Notes: generated by a model from the sequence alone, not told the origin. A DNA stretch of 64,000 nt from CAWKAO01 sp963847665 (GCA_963847665.1 CAWKAO010000007.1:62001-126000); one strand, 5' to 3'; shown: positions 36,272 to 44,971, numbered from the stretch's first letter. Numbers and translations are program-made.

Positions 36272-36784
36272 ATGGAAGAAAAAAATAATGTGATAAAAAA
36301 AGAATATTCTGGCACCAGTAGGACAGCCAGGATAACTGGCTATAGTTTTGCCATTGCATGGACGATAGCTTTTTTAGTTTTTTTTAATTTTTTTAGCCGT
36401 TATATTGCATATTATGAGTATGACACTACCACACAGGTCTGGACTATGTTTCCGCTTATAACTGAAAGATTTAATGCATGGCTGCCCATACTCAATGCTT
36501 CAATGACAGCTTCGATTCTGGGAAATATTGTTCTTATAATAAACGATAGTTTTTATTTTAATAATATTACGAATATTGTGATGCACCTTTTCGGAATAGC
36601 CTCAGTATCCACATTGTTTGTCCTGTTTCCATTTGATTTCAGTTCCATCCCTGACGTGACACTTAATCCTATTTTATTTCCTATTTTTAAAATAGTACTG
36701 ATTTTGATAATTGTCGGACTATCAATAGGAGTGATGGTAAGATTCATAAAAATAATAGTTAAGGCCGTGAGGCCAGAAATATAA
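36272..36784 (+). CDS. Four-helix membrane protein, unknown function
   Basis: About 170 aa. A short lysine-rich N-terminus is followed by four predicted membrane helices (SFAIAWTIAFLVFFNFF, ILNASMTASILGNIVLII, IVMHLFGIASVSTLFVLF, IFKIVLILIIVGLSIGVMV). The ATG at 36272 has AGGGG about 8 nt upstream. No family recognised. Co-directional with the preceding charged protein; probably one small operon. Confidence 0.65.
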   Translation: MEEKNNVIKKEYSGTSRTARITGYSFAIAWTIAFLVFFNFFSRYIAYYEYDTTTQVWTMFPLITERFNAWLPILNASMTASILGNIVLIINDSFYFNNITNIVMHLFGIASVSTLFVLFPFDFSSIPDVTLNPILFPIFKIVLILIIVGLSIGVMVRFIKIIVKAVRPEI

Positions 36785-36807
36785 ATTCAGACAAAAGAGG
36801 GACTAAC

Positions 36808-38271
36808 TTGAAAACAAAAAAATTTACAATACTTCACTCAAACGATATACATGGCGACTTTCTTGCGGAAGTAAACGGGGAAAAGGGAAATCTTATCGGC
36901 GGACTGTCATTGCTTTCCGGCTATATCAACGATGTGCGAAAAGAAGAGGAAAATGTCCTGTATTTGATTTCCGGTGACATGGTCCAGGGCTCACTTATCG
37001 ATCTTGAGTTTAAAGGAATATCGACAATCGAGATCATGAACTACCTCTCTCCTGATGTAGTAGCCGTCGGAAACCACGAGCTCGACTATGGTCTGCCGCA
37101 CCTGCTGTTTCTTGAAAAGATTGCTAACTTCCCAATTGTCAATGCAAACCTTTATATCAAAAAATATAATAAGAGGCTTTTACAGCCTTATATCATTTTG
37201 AAAAAGGCTGGTTTTGATATTCTGTTTACCGGCATTATCACTGAAAAAGTACTGGACTCTTTAAAACAGGATAGATTGATAGGTAGTTTTATTTCACTTG
37301 AGGAAGCGAGTGCAGAAGTGGGTAAAATAACCAATGCTTATAAAAATGATGATATTGACCTTACAGTACTGCTGACCCATATCGGCTTTGAATCTGATAT
37401 AGAGCTCGCCAGGATGTTAAAGCCTGAGTGGGGAGTCGATATGATAATCGGTGGTCATTCACACACCATCCTTGAGAAACCAGAAGAAGTAAATAATATT
37501 CTCATCTCACAGGCAGGTACGGGTTCGGACCAGGTGGGCAGGTATGACATTATTGTGGACGATGACACAAACAGCATAATAGAGTATAAATGGAAATTAG
37601 TACGGATAGAAGATGGTCTTGCAGAGCCGGACATGGAGCTTCAGGAATATATAAATTCTTTTAAGGAAACAGTTGACAGGAAGTATAATACTATAATATG
37701 TAAGTTTACAAAAAAATTAACCCATCCTTTAAGGGAGGTAGAGACCGAGCTGGGAAATCTAATCGCTGATGGTTTTGCTTATATGTCTGAGTGCGATGTT
37801 ATGCTTGTAGGAAGCGGTTCAATAAGGGTAAAGGAAATGGGCCCCATCGTCACTTTAAAGGATTTCAAGAGCTGTTTCCCGTATGATGATTCCCTAAATA
37901 GATTTACTGTAAACGGTGAAAAATTAATAAGGATATTTTCTCATTTCATGCGCAAAGAAAACAGGAATGGCGAGGGTGAATGCTACCAGGTCAATTCCAG
38001 AGTCAAGGCTGTCTATGACGATGAGAAGAGCGAGCTGATCTCCCTGGAAATATCGGGTAAAGAAGTGTCGGATTCAAGTGACTATACTGTCTGTCTGCAG
38101 GGATATCACTTCAATAATTGCTCTGCTTATCTTGCTGTTTCCAACGAGGAATTGATAGAGAACAAAGAGCATAAAGTCATCTCTACTTCTGCCCAGGAAG
38201 TGCTTGAAGAATACCTGAGAAACAACAATAACTTTGGCAGCAGGATAGAAGGAAGGTTATTATACAGGTAG
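36808..38271 (+). CDS. Cytoplasmic 5'-nucleotidase / UshA-like metallophosphatase
   Basis: A 487-residue two-domain protein. The metallophosphatase domain has LHSNDIHGDF, ISGDMVQGSLIDL, VGNHELDYG, LTHIGFESD and IIGGHSHT (all binuclear-metal motifs). The C-terminal 5'-nucleotidase domain (about 300-470) has GNLIADGFAY and FKSCFPYDDSL. There is no signal peptide, unlike UshA, so it is expected in the cytoplasm. TTG start with AGAGGGACT upstream. Confidence 0.88.
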   Translation: MKTKKFTILHSNDIHGDFLAEVNGEKGNLIGGLSLLSGYINDVRKEEENVLYLISGDMVQGSLIDLEFKGISTIEIMNYLSPDVVAVGNHELDYGLPHLLFLEKIANFPIVNANLYIKKYNKRLLQPYIILKKAGFDILFTGIITEKVLDSLKQDRLIGSFISLEEASAEVGKITNAYKNDDIDLTVLLTHIGFESDIELARMLKPEWGVDMIIGGHSHTILEKPEEVNNILISQAGTGSDQVGRYDIIVDDDTNSIIEYKWKLVRIEDGLAEPDMELQEYINSFKETVDRKYNTIICKFTKKLTHPLREVETELGNLIADGFAYMSECDVMLVGSGSIRVKEMGPIVTLKDFKSCFPYDDSLNRFTVNGEKLIRIFSHFMRKENRNGEGECYQVNSRVKAVYDDEKSELISLEISGKEVSDSSDYTVCLQGYHFNNCSAYLAVSNEELIENKEHKVISTSAQEVLEEYLRNNNNFGSRIEGRLLYR

Positions 38272-38276
38272 ACTTT

Positions 38277-39107
38277 TCAGGAAGATAAAAACCCGCCGTC
38301 TACCGGGATCAAGGCACCCTGCACATAACTTGCAAGGTTACTGCTCAAAAACAACGCCACCTTTGCGACTTCATCAGGATCCCCCCACCTGCCAAGAGCA
38401 AGTCTTGTCTGGAAATCATAACCTGTCTTTAAAAGGTTAAATTTAAAACCGCTGATTGCCTTCCTTACCAGGTTATCAGTGCCCTGGGTCTTTATAGCTC
38501 CTGGAAGTATTACGTTTATCCTGAAACCATCTTTTCCATAATCCCTTGCAAGGGATCTTGTCAGAGCTATTACCCCTGACTTGCTTACACAGTAGTGAGC
38601 AAGGTCCTCCTTGAATGGCAGTATGGCTTCTATTGAAGACAGGTTTATTATTATACCGCCCCTGCCAAGCCGCTTTTTTATAAAGTTCTGGCACATCCAG
38701 AAAACAGAATTAAGATTGACATCAAGTGTATTTTTGTAAAACTTCTCATCGACTTCCAGGAAATCTAAAAAGGGGTATATGCCTGCATTATTTATCAAAA
38801 TATCCGGGATGATTTTCCCGAATGAATCCCAGAGGTCATCTATTTCTTTTTTAACGGAAAGATCGATCTTACAGACCTTTTTTTCACAGGTTATATTTTT
38901 TATATAGTCTTTTGTATCGATTAAGCCCTTCTCATCTAAATCCACAAGGATTAGATCAGAACCTGCTTCAGCAAACCTTTTTGCAATTGACCTGCCAATT
39001 CCTGAAGCAGCACCTGTTATCAGGGTCCTTTTGGCCTCAAGGGAGATAAGCTTTGATAGAGCTATAAGTTTGGGAAAGCTTTTCCTGAATCTTCTCATCA
39101 AGGTCAA
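38277..39107 (-). CDS. Short-chain dehydrogenase/reductase
   Basis: A 276-residue SDR. The NAD(P) motif TGAASGIGRSIAKRF is at about residue 33, preceded by an unusual 28-residue basic N-terminus. NNAGIYPFL, the catalytic serine in NLSSIEA, and YCVSKSG (Tyr-x3-Lys) are all present, ending in YVQGALIPVDGGF. An aspartate after the second strand (LVDLDE) favours NAD. Substrate unknown. Confidence 0.9.
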   Translation of the reverse strand: MTLMRRFRKSFPKLIALSKLISLEAKRTLITGAASGIGRSIAKRFAEAGSDLILVDLDEKGLIDTKDYIKNITCEKKVCKIDLSVKKEIDDLWDSFGKIIPDILINNAGIYPFLDFLEVDEKFYKNTLDVNLNSVFWMCQNFIKKRLGRGGIIINLSSIEAILPFKEDLAHYCVSKSGVIALTRSLARDYGKDGFRINVILPGAIKTQGTDNLVRKAISGFKFNLLKTGYDFQTRLALGRWGDPDEVAKVALFLSSNLASYVQGALIPVDGGFLSS

Positions 39108-39299
39108 TCCTCACTATATGTTTAATTATGTGAAGCCTGAAACCTGGCTATATTTAAGATTATATATCCTAAAAAAAATTTTTTCTATTTTTTGCTAAAG
39201 TATTTTAAATCACTATCCGATATTATATAAAGTAAAGTATAAATAATTGTAATAATATATAAATTAATATTTTAATAATATATTCAATAAAATTTATAG

Positions 39300-39328
39300 T
39301 TGACAAATTAATTATTAAATGTAATAAT
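39300..39328 (+). promoter_or_regulatory. Promoter of the first tad transcription unit
   Basis: Perfect TTGACA (39300-39305), a 17-nt spacer and AATAAT (or TAATAA one base earlier), about 60 nt before the HTH gene. The surrounding 280 bp (39108-39389) is extremely AT-rich with no gene. It resembles the promoter at 44972 in sequence as well as spacing. Confidence 0.6.
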
Positions 39329-39389
39329 ACAAATCTATATAAAGGTATTTATAGTTTATAAGAATTTTTACAAACAGACGGGGTTTCTT

Positions 39390-39593
39390 ATGGATAATTT
39401 TTACAAAGTAAGTGAAGTAGCAAAGATCTTCAATGTAAAACCTATAACGATCAGGAAATGGTGCCAGTCAGGTAATATAACTGCAAAAAAATTTGGAAAA
39501 AGCTGGTACATCTTCAAGGATGAACTTGCAGAACTTATGAACTCATCCAAGAAAAATAATAATAATGGTTCCGTTAAAGCCGAGTATTTGTGA
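39390..39593 (+). CDS. Excisionase/MerR-type helix-turn-helix protein
   Basis: A 67-residue DNA-binding protein: YKVSEVAKIFNVKPITIRKWCQSGNITAKKFGKSWYIFKDELAELM, the classical HTH_17 (DNA-binding domain, excisionase family) pattern. It leads the first tad unit; its last codons run into the flp-tadE repeat, so its stop lies 14 nt before the flp ATG. It is a candidate regulator of pilin expression. No integrase is nearby, so a role in excision is unlikely. Confidence 0.85.
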   Translation: MDNFYKVSEVAKIFNVKPITIRKWCQSGNITAKKFGKSWYIFKDELAELMNSSKKNNNNGSVKAEYL

Positions 39594-39607
39594 GGGAGGT
39601 GAAAAAG

Positions 39608-39799
39608 ATGAAGAAATTTTTTACAAAAGTAGCGTACTATCTTACCAAGAGAGAGAAAGGTGCAACAGCAGTAGAATATGCACTGATAGTCGCTCTCATA
39701 GCGCTTGCAATAGTAGTAGCAGTAACAGCAGTAGGTGGTGGTTTGAACACAGCATTTACAAATATTGCAACCCAGGTCGAAGGCGCATTCGGCAGCTAA
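39608..39799 (+). CDS. flp: Flp-type pilin, copy 1
   Basis: A 63-residue type IVb prepilin, the major subunit of the Tad pilus. A basic leader (KKFFTKVAYYLTKREKG) is followed by the processing site G/ATAVEYALIVALIALAIVV, with glutamate at mature position 5, then a short Gly-rich C-terminal part ending in GAFGS. A strong GAGGGAGGTG precedes the ATG. The DNA is identical to copy 2 at 45169. Confidence 0.95.
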   Translation: MKKFFTKVAYYLTKREKGATAVEYALIVALIALAIVVAVTAVGGGLNTAFTNIATQVEGAFGS

Positions 39800-39807
39800 G
39801 AGACAGA

Positions 39808-39872
39808 ATCCTATACGTAGGATGTAGTTATTGATATCCAGTGATATAAAAGAGTTGTATCACTGGATATCA
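39808..39872 (+). other. Two RNA hairpins between flp and tadE, copy 1
   Basis: ATCCTA-TACG-TAGGAT (39808-39823) with a UNCG-type tetraloop, then a 15-bp stem (39832-39846 with 39858-39872, GATATCCAGTGATA paired with its complement) and an 11-nt loop. No T-run follows either stem, so they look like mRNA stability or processing hairpins that could make flp mRNA more abundant than tadE mRNA. Confidence 0.65.
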
Positions 39873-39966
39873 TACGTTAAGAGGATCTGTAGTGACAAAA
39901 AGAAATAAAAAGCGGCTTATATTTATAAAAAGTGATGTTTAGAAAATAATAAAAAATAGTATTGAA

Positions 39967-40359
39967 ATGCTAAAAAAAATAATCAAGAGACTTAAAATAA
40001 GAAATCAGAAAGGTGCTACAGCGGTAGAATTTGCCCTGATACTTCCTATTCTGGTCATGATGCTTTTCGGTATATTCCAATTTGGCATTGTATATAATAA
40101 CTGGATAGCACTGACCCATGCAGCAAGAGAGGGAGCAAGGCTTGCTGCAGTTGGCGCATACAGTGAACAGGCTGTCATCGATAGTGCACCTTCAGTAACT
40201 ATTGGAAACATTAATATTTCAGGACAGGATGGAAATATCGGCGACCCCGTGACCGTAACCGTCCAGGGAACCGTGCTTGATGTCCAGATCCCTTTTGTTG
40301 GCGGATGGCCTATCCAGCTGGAGAGTACTGCAACCATGAGGATAGAACAGACTGAATAA
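39967..40359 (+). CDS. tadE: TadE-like minor pseudopilin, copy 1
   Basis: A 130-residue protein with a prepilin-like leader and site (NQKG/ATAVEFALILPILVMMLFG) and a short extracytoplasmic domain. In copy 2 a longer frame starts at a GTG with its own ribosome site. The matching GTG here (39892) runs into an in-frame TAG at 39940 after 16 codons, so copy 1 must restart at the ATG at 39967, which has no good ribosome site. The mature proteins differ by one residue (Ile/Met). Confidence 0.88.
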   Translation: MLKKIIKRLKIRNQKGATAVEFALILPILVMMLFGIFQFGIVYNNWIALTHAAREGARLAAVGAYSEQAVIDSAPSVTIGNINISGQDGNIGDPVTVTVQGTVLDVQIPFVGGWPIQLESTATMRIEQTE

Positions 40360-40443
40360 AGCCGATTTAATATTATTTGGTTTTACTTTGTAAATCAAAG
40401 ATTGGTTTCTTATCCAATTAATTAAAAAGATAAGGTATCAGTT

Positions 40444-41442
40444 ATGAATAAAGAAATTTTAAAAAAAATTATGCCTTTTAAAAAGTTTATAAAAAATGAT
40501 CTAAAAAGACAGAACGGCCAGGTCGCAGTTTTTGTCGGAATAGCACTTGTAGCTTTAGTCGGTATGCTTTCATATGTGATTGATGAAGGCATCATCTATG
40601 AATCCCGAAGGTCTTTCCAGACAGTAGCAGATTCTGCAGCGCTTGCAGGGGCACAGGAACTGCCGGAAAATCCTTCTGCTGCTATACAGGCAGCAATAGA
40701 TTATGCAGAAATGCATGAAGCAGCCCTGTCGGAATCAGATATAAGCATTAGTTCTACATATACTTCAGATGACACCATAATGGTGACTTCTTCTGATTCT
40801 ACAAAGCCTCTTGTCTTTGCCGGGGTCTTTGGAAAAAATAGCACTCCGGTAGGGGCTGATGCAACGGCGGTTGTAGGTTCACCGGCAGAGTACAATAATG
40901 TTGTGCCTATTGGTATTCTTGAAGATGACTGGGTACCTGGGGAGGAGTATATCTTAAAATGGGGACCCCAGGAAGATGGCCACAATCATGGCAATTTTGG
41001 CCCTCTATCGCTCGGAGGGACAGGGGCAGATAATTACAGGGATAAATTAAGGGAAGGATATAGCGGATCACTATGTGTAGGTGATGTTGTAGAAACGGAA
41101 CCCGGTAACATGATGGGACCAACAGTTACGGGTGTTGGTGATAGGATAAATGATTATCCTGATTACAATTTTAACGACTTTGATGAACTGACTACATTTG
41201 ACGGTAGTATATACAAATTACTTGAAAGTCTTGACAGCCAGTATGTCATGTGCCCTATTATTGACTGGGTCCCGTATGGAAGGGAAGAAGTCACAATACT
41301 TGGATTTGTTCCTTTTATTATAACTAAAGTTCAGGGTTCTAAAGTGTACGGGACTTTTATTGACAAAGCATTGATCGTCACTGAAGGCGAGATCACGGCA
41401 GCGAGTGAATATGGCATTCACGTTATCAGGTTAGTAGATTAA
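40444..41442 (+). CDS. tadG: TadG-like pilus protein
   Basis: A 332-residue protein. A cytoplasmic basic N-terminus is followed by GQVAVFVGIALVALVGMLSYVIDEG and SRRSFQTVADSAALAGAQEL, the Tad_N/TadG signature (one membrane helix then ADAAALAGA). The large extracytoplasmic part (about 100-332) has no recognised domain, and no vWA domain, unlike many TadG proteins; interestingly a vWA domain is fused to TadB in this locus. Present only after cassette copy 1. Confidence 0.82.
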   Translation: MNKEILKKIMPFKKFIKNDLKRQNGQVAVFVGIALVALVGMLSYVIDEGIIYESRRSFQTVADSAALAGAQELPENPSAAIQAAIDYAEMHEAALSESDISISSTYTSDDTIMVTSSDSTKPLVFAGVFGKNSTPVGADATAVVGSPAEYNNVVPIGILEDDWVPGEEYILKWGPQEDGHNHGNFGPLSLGGTGADNYRDKLREGYSGSLCVGDVVETEPGNMMGPTVTGVGDRINDYPDYNFNDFDELTTFDGSIYKLLESLDSQYVMCPIIDWVPYGREEVTILGFVPFIITKVQGSKVYGTFIDKALIVTEGEITAASEYGIHVIRLVD

Positions 41443-41781
41443 AATCATCACTAGTTCTTTCCCTTTTCAAATTTTTTAATGACCACTTTTCATTTCCATT
41501 ATTGCAGATTTTTTAAATGCTGCATCTAAAGATGCAAATCCTTACATTATTAAAAAAACGAATTTTTACCTTACTGGTGAAAAATTAATACACAACCACA
41601 GAAGATCTTTCCCCCTATCAAACTCTTTTTCTAAAGTTTGAGGCTCTTGCTTTTGCTACTACCTAAATCAGTAAATATAGTAATAAAATTTATGGGGGAG
41701 AGGGAGGTGGCAAAAAAGGAATAAATCAGCTTTCTATGTAAATCGATTATAGATGTCTGTAAAAAGAAAATGTTTGTAAAT
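41443..41781. other. 339-bp non-coding gap after tadG
   Basis: Between the convergent tadG (plus) and GGDEF/HD-GYP (minus) genes. It holds a short hairpin TGCATC-TAAA-GATGCA (about 41520-41536) without a T-run, and a purine-rich GGGGGAGAGGGAGG stretch near 41693 that resembles a ribosome site, but only a few codons follow it. No supported gene. Confidence 0.5.
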
Positions 41782-44385
41782 CTATTGAGGGACCAGAGTG
41801 TATTCCAGCTCTTTTTTTATTTGAGGCAACACATTGTTAACAAATTTTTTTACCAGAGTAGGATCAAATTGGGATTCACTGCAACGCTTCAGCTCTTCTA
41901 TGGCTTCTTCTTCGGTTATTGCATCCTTATAAGGTCTGTGATTGATCATAACATCATAAGCATCAATGATGTGTAGCAATCTTGAAATCAGTGGTATTTC
42001 CTCTCCTTTTAAACCTTTAGGGTAACCATTGCCATCCCATCTTTCATGCGAGTATAAGATAAATTCTGAGACGTGTTTTATTGTTGGAGTTAATTTTGCT
42101 ATTCGATAGCCAGATTCTGAGTGTTTTTTAATAACTTCATACTCCTCTTTACTAAGATTGCTTTGCTTATTTAAAATTTCATCAGATATTATGACCTTTC
42201 CTATATCATGAAGTTCCGTCGAAAGCACTAACATTTTCTTTTCATATTCATCAAGTCCAACTGAATTACCAAATCTATAAGCTATATTTTTCAATCTTTG
42301 CATATGCTCTTCAGTAATAGAATCTTTTTCAAACATTGTAGCTTGAATTGCAGAAAGTGCAGAATCTATTACTGCGTCTTTTCTTTGAAGCTTTTTGCTA
42401 AAAAGCATATCGTCAGCCTTTTTAAAAATCTCTACAGCATTTTTACCGTTATCCCTTACAGCATAACCAAAAGATATGTTCAAAGGATAATTAGATGTTT
42501 TTTTACTTTCGTTATGTTCATCAATCCTTTGTTCTAGCCTTCCCAGTATTATTTTAATTCCATCTTTATTTATATTTCTAATTAATACTGCAAACTCATC
42601 TCCACCAATTCTAGAAATAATATCAGATGGCCTGAAAGTCCTGTTTAAAAATTTTGCAGTATTGATTATGATTTTGTCACCTTCCTGGTGCCCCAGTGTA
42701 TCATTTACATACTTTAATCCATCAATATCCAGTACTATTATTCCTACTTTTGAATCTCTTTCTTTAAACATCAGTTCAAGCTGGTCTTCGAAAAATGCTC
42801 GATTATAGAGCTTGGTTAGAGCATCATGGTTGGCTACATATTTAAGTTTATCTTCCATCTTTTTTTTCTCTGTATAATCATATCCAATAATGATTACATT
42901 AATATTGCTTCCTTCATCACTATTAATTTTTTTAACACTCAAAAGAATAATTTTTTCCTTTTTATCTTTACATTTTATTTTTGTTTCGAATTCCTCTGAA
43001 TCACCATTACCGGTTGAACTAATACCTTTTATTTTTTTGATTACTTCTTCTCGCATAGCCTCATCGGGATAAAGTTTTACCCATATACTGTCATTATTTA
43101 GGACTTCTGCCTTTTTGTAACCACTGATGATTTCTGCAGCTTTATTCCAAATTAAGATTTTTAGATCTTTGTCATATACACTTAGCCAAATATTGGCATT
43201 GTAAATAACACTTTCCTGGAAAAGACTGAGGTTCTCGGTTTTTTTTATTAATTTTTTTTGTTCAGTTATGTCACTAAAGGAAAGGAGAGCCCTTGAGGTT
43301 TCAGTTCCATTATTTTGAATAATAGAAAATTTCACTATTATATGTTTTTCTATCTTAGGAGAATACAAAAATGTAAATTCAGATTCATAATTCAATTTAC
43401 CACTTACGATCCCAGAGATAATCTCTAAGAATAAATCTTTTAATTCCTCTATTAAAAATTGAAATAAATTATTTAGATTGTATGCTTTTTCCTTTAAATT
43501 AAAATAATCATAAACAGCCCTGTTAGCATTTACTATCTTTAAATTATTAATCAAGCCTAATAATATTTTATGGTTTTTTTCAATGAATAATTTAATATTC
43601 TTTATACCTAAATTTTTTAATTCTTTTATCTCTAAATTCAGATTAGATATGTCAAGCTCAATAATAGGATCTGGAGAATAATCAAAAAGCGTAAGATATT
43701 TATTTGAAAAATCCAACGCTTCATTTTCGGCTTCTGCTATTTTAGAAATATCCTTTAAAAAAATAATATGATAATCATTTTCTGAAATTTCAGTTGTATA
43801 ATATTCAAACCATTTCATTTTGCTGTCTTTTGTCAGCAATCTGAGTATATTACTTGAAATATCATAATCACCATTAGCTGCACTAGCATTATACTGATTA
43901 AATACACTAAAATCTTCGGGATATATTATTTCAAATATAGTTTTAGAATTAATATCTTTTTTAGTATACCCTAAAACTTTATAAAATTTTTCATTTGCAT
44001 ACTTTATCTCATTCTTAAAAACAATAAGTATGCAGTCATCTAATTTATCAATAGCAGCAAGATATTTTTGTAAATAATCAAAATTATTTATTTTTTTTAG
44101 AAGGATATCTATAAACCCGATTTTACATAGCATTATATTTTTTTTGTTTTTAAAATCTTCAAAGGATATTTTGGATTTGGATCGGAGAGAAATCAATGAT
44201 CTAATTTCTATCAATAAGTTTTCTAATTCAACTTCATTTAAAACAGTTAACTTTTTTTTCTTATTTTTAATAAAAAGTGTTGTTATTATTGAGATAATAG
44301 ATATCAAGGCAAAGATAAAAATTCCTAAAAATATTTTTAGTACTGGACTTAGACTTATGATTTGGTTTATAAAGTCACTAATCAT
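41782..44385 (-). CDS. PAS-GGDEF-HD-GYP c-di-GMP turnover protein
   Basis: An 867-residue membrane-anchored signalling protein. It has one N-terminal membrane helix (about 16-40), a helical linker, two PAS-like domains (about 110-220 and 380-510), and a diguanylate cyclase domain with intact GGDEF (RIGGDEFAVLI) and an RxxD inhibitory site five residues before it (RPSD). Last comes an HD-GYP domain (LSTELHDIGKV, HSESGYRI, SHERWDGNGYPKGLKGEEIP) with all metal and GYP residues. It can in principle both make and degrade c-di-GMP. It is transcribed divergently from the second flp gene and shares the same 91-nt leader element. The ATG has GAGGT about 11 nt upstream. Confidence 0.92.
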   Translation of the reverse strand: MISDFINQIISLSPVLKIFLGIFIFALISIISIITTLFIKNKKKKLTVLNEVELENLLIEIRSLISLRSKSKISFEDFKNKKNIMLCKIGFIDILLKKINNFDYLQKYLAAIDKLDDCILIVFKNEIKYANEKFYKVLGYTKKDINSKTIFEIIYPEDFSVFNQYNASAANGDYDISSNILRLLTKDSKMKWFEYYTTEISENDYHIIFLKDISKIAEAENEALDFSNKYLTLFDYSPDPIIELDISNLNLEIKELKNLGIKNIKLFIEKNHKILLGLINNLKIVNANRAVYDYFNLKEKAYNLNNLFQFLIEELKDLFLEIISGIVSGKLNYESEFTFLYSPKIEKHIIVKFSIIQNNGTETSRALLSFSDITEQKKLIKKTENLSLFQESVIYNANIWLSVYDKDLKILIWNKAAEIISGYKKAEVLNNDSIWVKLYPDEAMREEVIKKIKGISSTGNGDSEEFETKIKCKDKKEKIILLSVKKINSDEGSNINVIIIGYDYTEKKKMEDKLKYVANHDALTKLYNRAFFEDQLELMFKERDSKVGIIVLDIDGLKYVNDTLGHQEGDKIIINTAKFLNRTFRPSDIISRIGGDEFAVLIRNINKDGIKIILGRLEQRIDEHNESKKTSNYPLNISFGYAVRDNGKNAVEIFKKADDMLFSKKLQRKDAVIDSALSAIQATMFEKDSITEEHMQRLKNIAYRFGNSVGLDEYEKKMLVLSTELHDIGKVIISDEILNKQSNLSKEEYEVIKKHSESGYRIAKLTPTIKHVSEFILYSHERWDGNGYPKGLKGEEIPLISRLLHIIDAYDVMINHRPYKDAITEEEAIEELKRCSESQFDPTLVKKFVNNVLPQIKKELEYTLVPQ

Positions 44386-44416
44386 TTATTTCAAATACCT
44401 CAAGTTTTAGTCATCT

Positions 44417-44448
44417 AAAAACAAAAAACCGACTATGATTAGTCGGTT
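44417..44448 (-). terminator. Intrinsic terminator of leader copy A
   Basis: Perfect 9-bp stem AACCGACTA / TAGTCGGTT (44427-44448) with a 4-nt loop, followed on the minus strand by TTTTGTTTTT. It lies in the 5' UTR of the GGDEF/HD-GYP gene, so it must be conditionally bypassed. Confidence 0.88.
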
Positions 44449-44507
44449 ACGCTACTTGCTCCACTACTCCCAAGCGTCCAGATTTAGTAGTAGTTTCACA
44501 GCATCTA
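44417..44507 (-). ncRNA. 91-nt structured leader / candidate riboswitch, copy A (GGDEF/HD-GYP gene)
   Basis: On the minus strand, from TAGATGC (44507-44501) to the end of the terminator T-run (44417), 31 nt before the GGDEF/HD-GYP ATG. It aligns without gaps to copy B at 45040-45130: 77 of 91 positions match, and the last 47 are identical. Possible helix 1: CTACT (44493-44489) with AGTAG (44468-44464). Possible helix 2: ACGCTTG with CAA...GCGT around a 3-nt bulge. The interleaved order gives a possible H-type pseudoknot directly abutting the terminator stem. I do not recognise a known riboswitch class. Confidence 0.75.
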
Positions 44508-44555
44508 ATTCATATAAAATATAAAGTTATCTTTATATTTAATTTTTCTAAAATA

Positions 44556-44584
44556 AATATAATTATAATTAATAATATTGTCAA
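44556..44584 (-). promoter_or_regulatory. Promoter of the GGDEF/HD-GYP gene
   Basis: On the minus strand: perfect TTGACA (44584-44579), a 17-nt spacer and TATATT (44561-44556). Transcription would begin about 40 nt before leader copy A. Confidence 0.7.
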
Positions 44585-44971
44585 GGTTTTATTTGAATTT
44601 ATTATTAATAATTTTATTTTTTTATTCAAGATTTATATTTTTTTTAAATATAATAATAATATTATATTTTTTAAAGATCAAGATCCTTCGTTGCTTTTTA
44701 AATTGAAACATCATATCAAGTTTAGCTCCTAACTGTTCTCAGGTCTATTTATTAAATTTTAAAATCATCTTTTTCAGGACGTTTTTAAGGCTACCTGCCT
44801 TTGGGTAAAGATCTATTAAACTTTTAATTGATCCCTAATTGAGCAATAAAAGCAAATAGAAATTCGAATGAAATTTTATTTCTTACGACTGATAAGTAAT
44901 CGAGGAAAAATAATATTAATTTTAAATATACATTTAATAAAATTAATAAAATATATATATTATAAAAATAG
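44585..44971. other. 387-bp AT-rich spacer between divergent promoters
   Basis: No ORF or recognisable RNA. Mostly A/T runs, with a more mixed stretch at 44690-44900 that includes a short hairpin AAGGC-TACCT-GCCTT (44787-44801). Possibly a regulatory binding region for both promoters. Confidence 0.5.

Larger units (their letters stand above)
39582..40413 (+). repeat. Direct repeat copy 1 (flp-tadE cassette)
   Basis: About 830 bp nearly identical to 45143-45973. The first roughly 290 nt (ribosome site, flp, two hairpins) appear identical. A patch of about 90 nt before tadE differs at many positions with small indels. tadE and 54 nt beyond it differ by only a few bases. Confidence 0.95.

Noticed and set aside
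41693..41730. Purine-rich GGGGGAGAGGGAGGTGG as the start of a gene
   Set aside because: The frame after it stops within a few codons.
44787..44801. GGCAGGTAGCC on the minus strand as part of a class I c-di-GMP riboswitch
   Set aside because: Only this short motif resembles the 3' part of the aptamer; the conserved 5' half is missing and no terminator or gene follows at the right distance.
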